Assembly: GCA_903932805.1 (NCBI GenBank)
Contig: CAIZHO010000239.1
Span: 1 to 6,281 of the forward strand
From: an uncultured Roseiflexaceae bacterium
Lineage (GTDB): Bacteria; Chloroflexota; Chloroflexia; Chloroflexales; Roseiflexaceae
DNA: 6,281 bases
Direction of reading: 5' to 3'
Shown here: one piece after another, positions 5,847 through 6,281 of the stretch
How positions within the stretch are numbered: the stretch's first letter is position 1
How the letters are laid out: each line of letters opens with the position of its first letter
Program-made: the position numbers and the translations under genes
The notes under the pieces: model-generated
Databases searched by the model: none
Told to the model about the DNA's origin: nothing
What the model saw: only the letters and a program-made list of their open reading frames with translations

Positions 5847-5855
5847 TGGTATCAT
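5847..5855 (+). promoter_or_regulatory. Predicted extended -10 promoter of the isomerase gene
   Basis: TGGTATCAT (5847-5855) fits an extended -10 pattern, TGn followed by TATCAT. Transcription would begin near 5862, leaving a leader of about 24 bases with GGAG at 5875-5878, seven bases before the ATG. A TTGCCA at 5829-5834 is a possible -35 but the 15-base spacing is short. The element lies back to back with the divergent -10 box of the oxidoreductase gene. Confidence 0.45.
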
Positions 5856-5885
5856 AGCGGTGTTCTACTGAAGTGGAGAAAATCC

Positions 5886-6281
5886 ATGCAACCGATTTGT
5901 GTGCAGCTCTATACCCTGCGTGATGCAATGGCCGCCGACTGGAAGGGCACGCTGAAGCGTGTCGCAGATATCGGCTACGCCGGCGTCGAACTCGTCTACT
6001 CGCATGCCGTCCCCATCGCAGCGCTCCGTGCCGAACTCGAAGCGAATGGATTGCGCGTCTCTGGCGCCCATGTCGGTATCGATTTTTTGCGCGGCAATCT
6101 CGACGGTGTCATCAACGACATCAAAACACTCGGCGGGTCGTATGTCATCTGTCCGTGGATTGCACCCACAGACCGTGGAGGTGCCGCAGAATGGCGCGCA
6201 TTCATGCACGAATTTGAGCAGTACGGCGAACACTGCCGTGCAGCCGGGATCCAGTTTTTGTACCACCACCACGACTTCGAG
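5886..6281 (+). CDS. Sugar phosphate isomerase/epimerase, xylose isomerase-like TIM barrel (3' end outside window)
   Basis: The first 132 residues run open to the window end. The protein begins MQPICVQLYTLRDAM, the typical first strand of this family (QLYTxRD). It continues with IGYAGVEL (about residues 29-36), a GAHVGID strand (60-66) and a strand with the sequence YVICPW. The visible end is FLYHHHDFE, matching the metal-site region (YHNHDFE) of COG1082/PF01261 proteins, with the second of the usual positions also His. Members interconvert sugars or inositol intermediates using a divalent metal bound by Glu, Asp and His residues, and the remaining ligands would lie beyond the window. The start is supported by GGAG seven bases upstream. 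It is transcribed divergently from the flavoprotein gene. The exact substrate cannot be assigned. Confidence 0.92.
   Translation, partial: MQPICVQLYTLRDAMAADWKGTLKRVADIGYAGVELVYSHAVPIAALRAELEANGLRVSGAHVGIDFLRGNLDGVINDIKTLGGSYVICPWIAPTDRGGAAEWRAFMHEFEQYGEHCRAAGIQFLYHHHDFE

Overview
This window is ordinary-density bacterial chromosome. Six complete or partial operon genes plus the start of a seventh cover almost all of it. The organism is an aerobic or facultatively aerobic bacterium of moderately high GC, with GC or AT at third positions mixed and a lean towards C and G. The presence of heme A synthase implies an aa3- or ba3-type heme-copper oxidase. The look of the proteins (a CtaA with a GGIAALGDTLFPA-type loop, a small subtilase, a COG1233-like flavoprotein) is compatible with Chloroflexota. 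That assignment is an inference from general familiarity and is not proven by the sequence.

Layout. Positions 1-612 hold the C-terminal part of an ABC-transporter ATPase on the + strand. It overlaps by an ATGA junction with a 243-residue polytopic membrane protein (609-1340) that is probably its permease. A strong 13-bp hairpin (1376-1405) separates this pair from the convergent heme A synthase gene ctaA (1424-2359, minus strand). A 103-bp divergent intergenic region (2360-2462) carries a good sigma70-type promoter for ctaA. For the + strand it carries a -10 box placed so close to the tsaE start codon that the transcript is probably leaderless. tsaE (2463-2960), tsaB (2957-3583) and a secreted or membrane-anchored subtilisin-like protease (3580-4545) follow as a tight operon joined by ATGA overlaps. 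The protease gene meets a convergent FAD-dependent oxidoreductase gene (4542-5801, minus strand) tail to tail, the two stop codons sharing a TTAA. A compact 84-bp divergent promoter region (5802-5885) precedes the start of a sugar phosphate isomerase/epimerase (5886 to the window end, cut off).

How the genes work together. TsaE and TsaB are partners in the TsaB-TsaD-TsaE machinery that makes N6-threonylcarbamoyladenosine (t6A) at position 37 of ANN-decoding tRNAs. tsaD and tsaC are not in the window. The usual neighbour rimI is absent from the position after tsaB, which is taken by a subtilase. CtaA makes heme A for terminal oxidase and appears as a single-gene unit. The ABC pair, the flavoprotein and the isomerase have no evident functional link to these.

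No RNA gene, CRISPR array, insertion sequence, prophage or toxin-antitoxin pair was seen. There is no gene-free stretch over 300 bases. I did not find a clearly new defence or mobile system. The points most worth a second look are the ABC ATPase with several eroded catalytic motifs, the subtilase translationally coupled to the t6A genes, and the leaderless start of tsaE.
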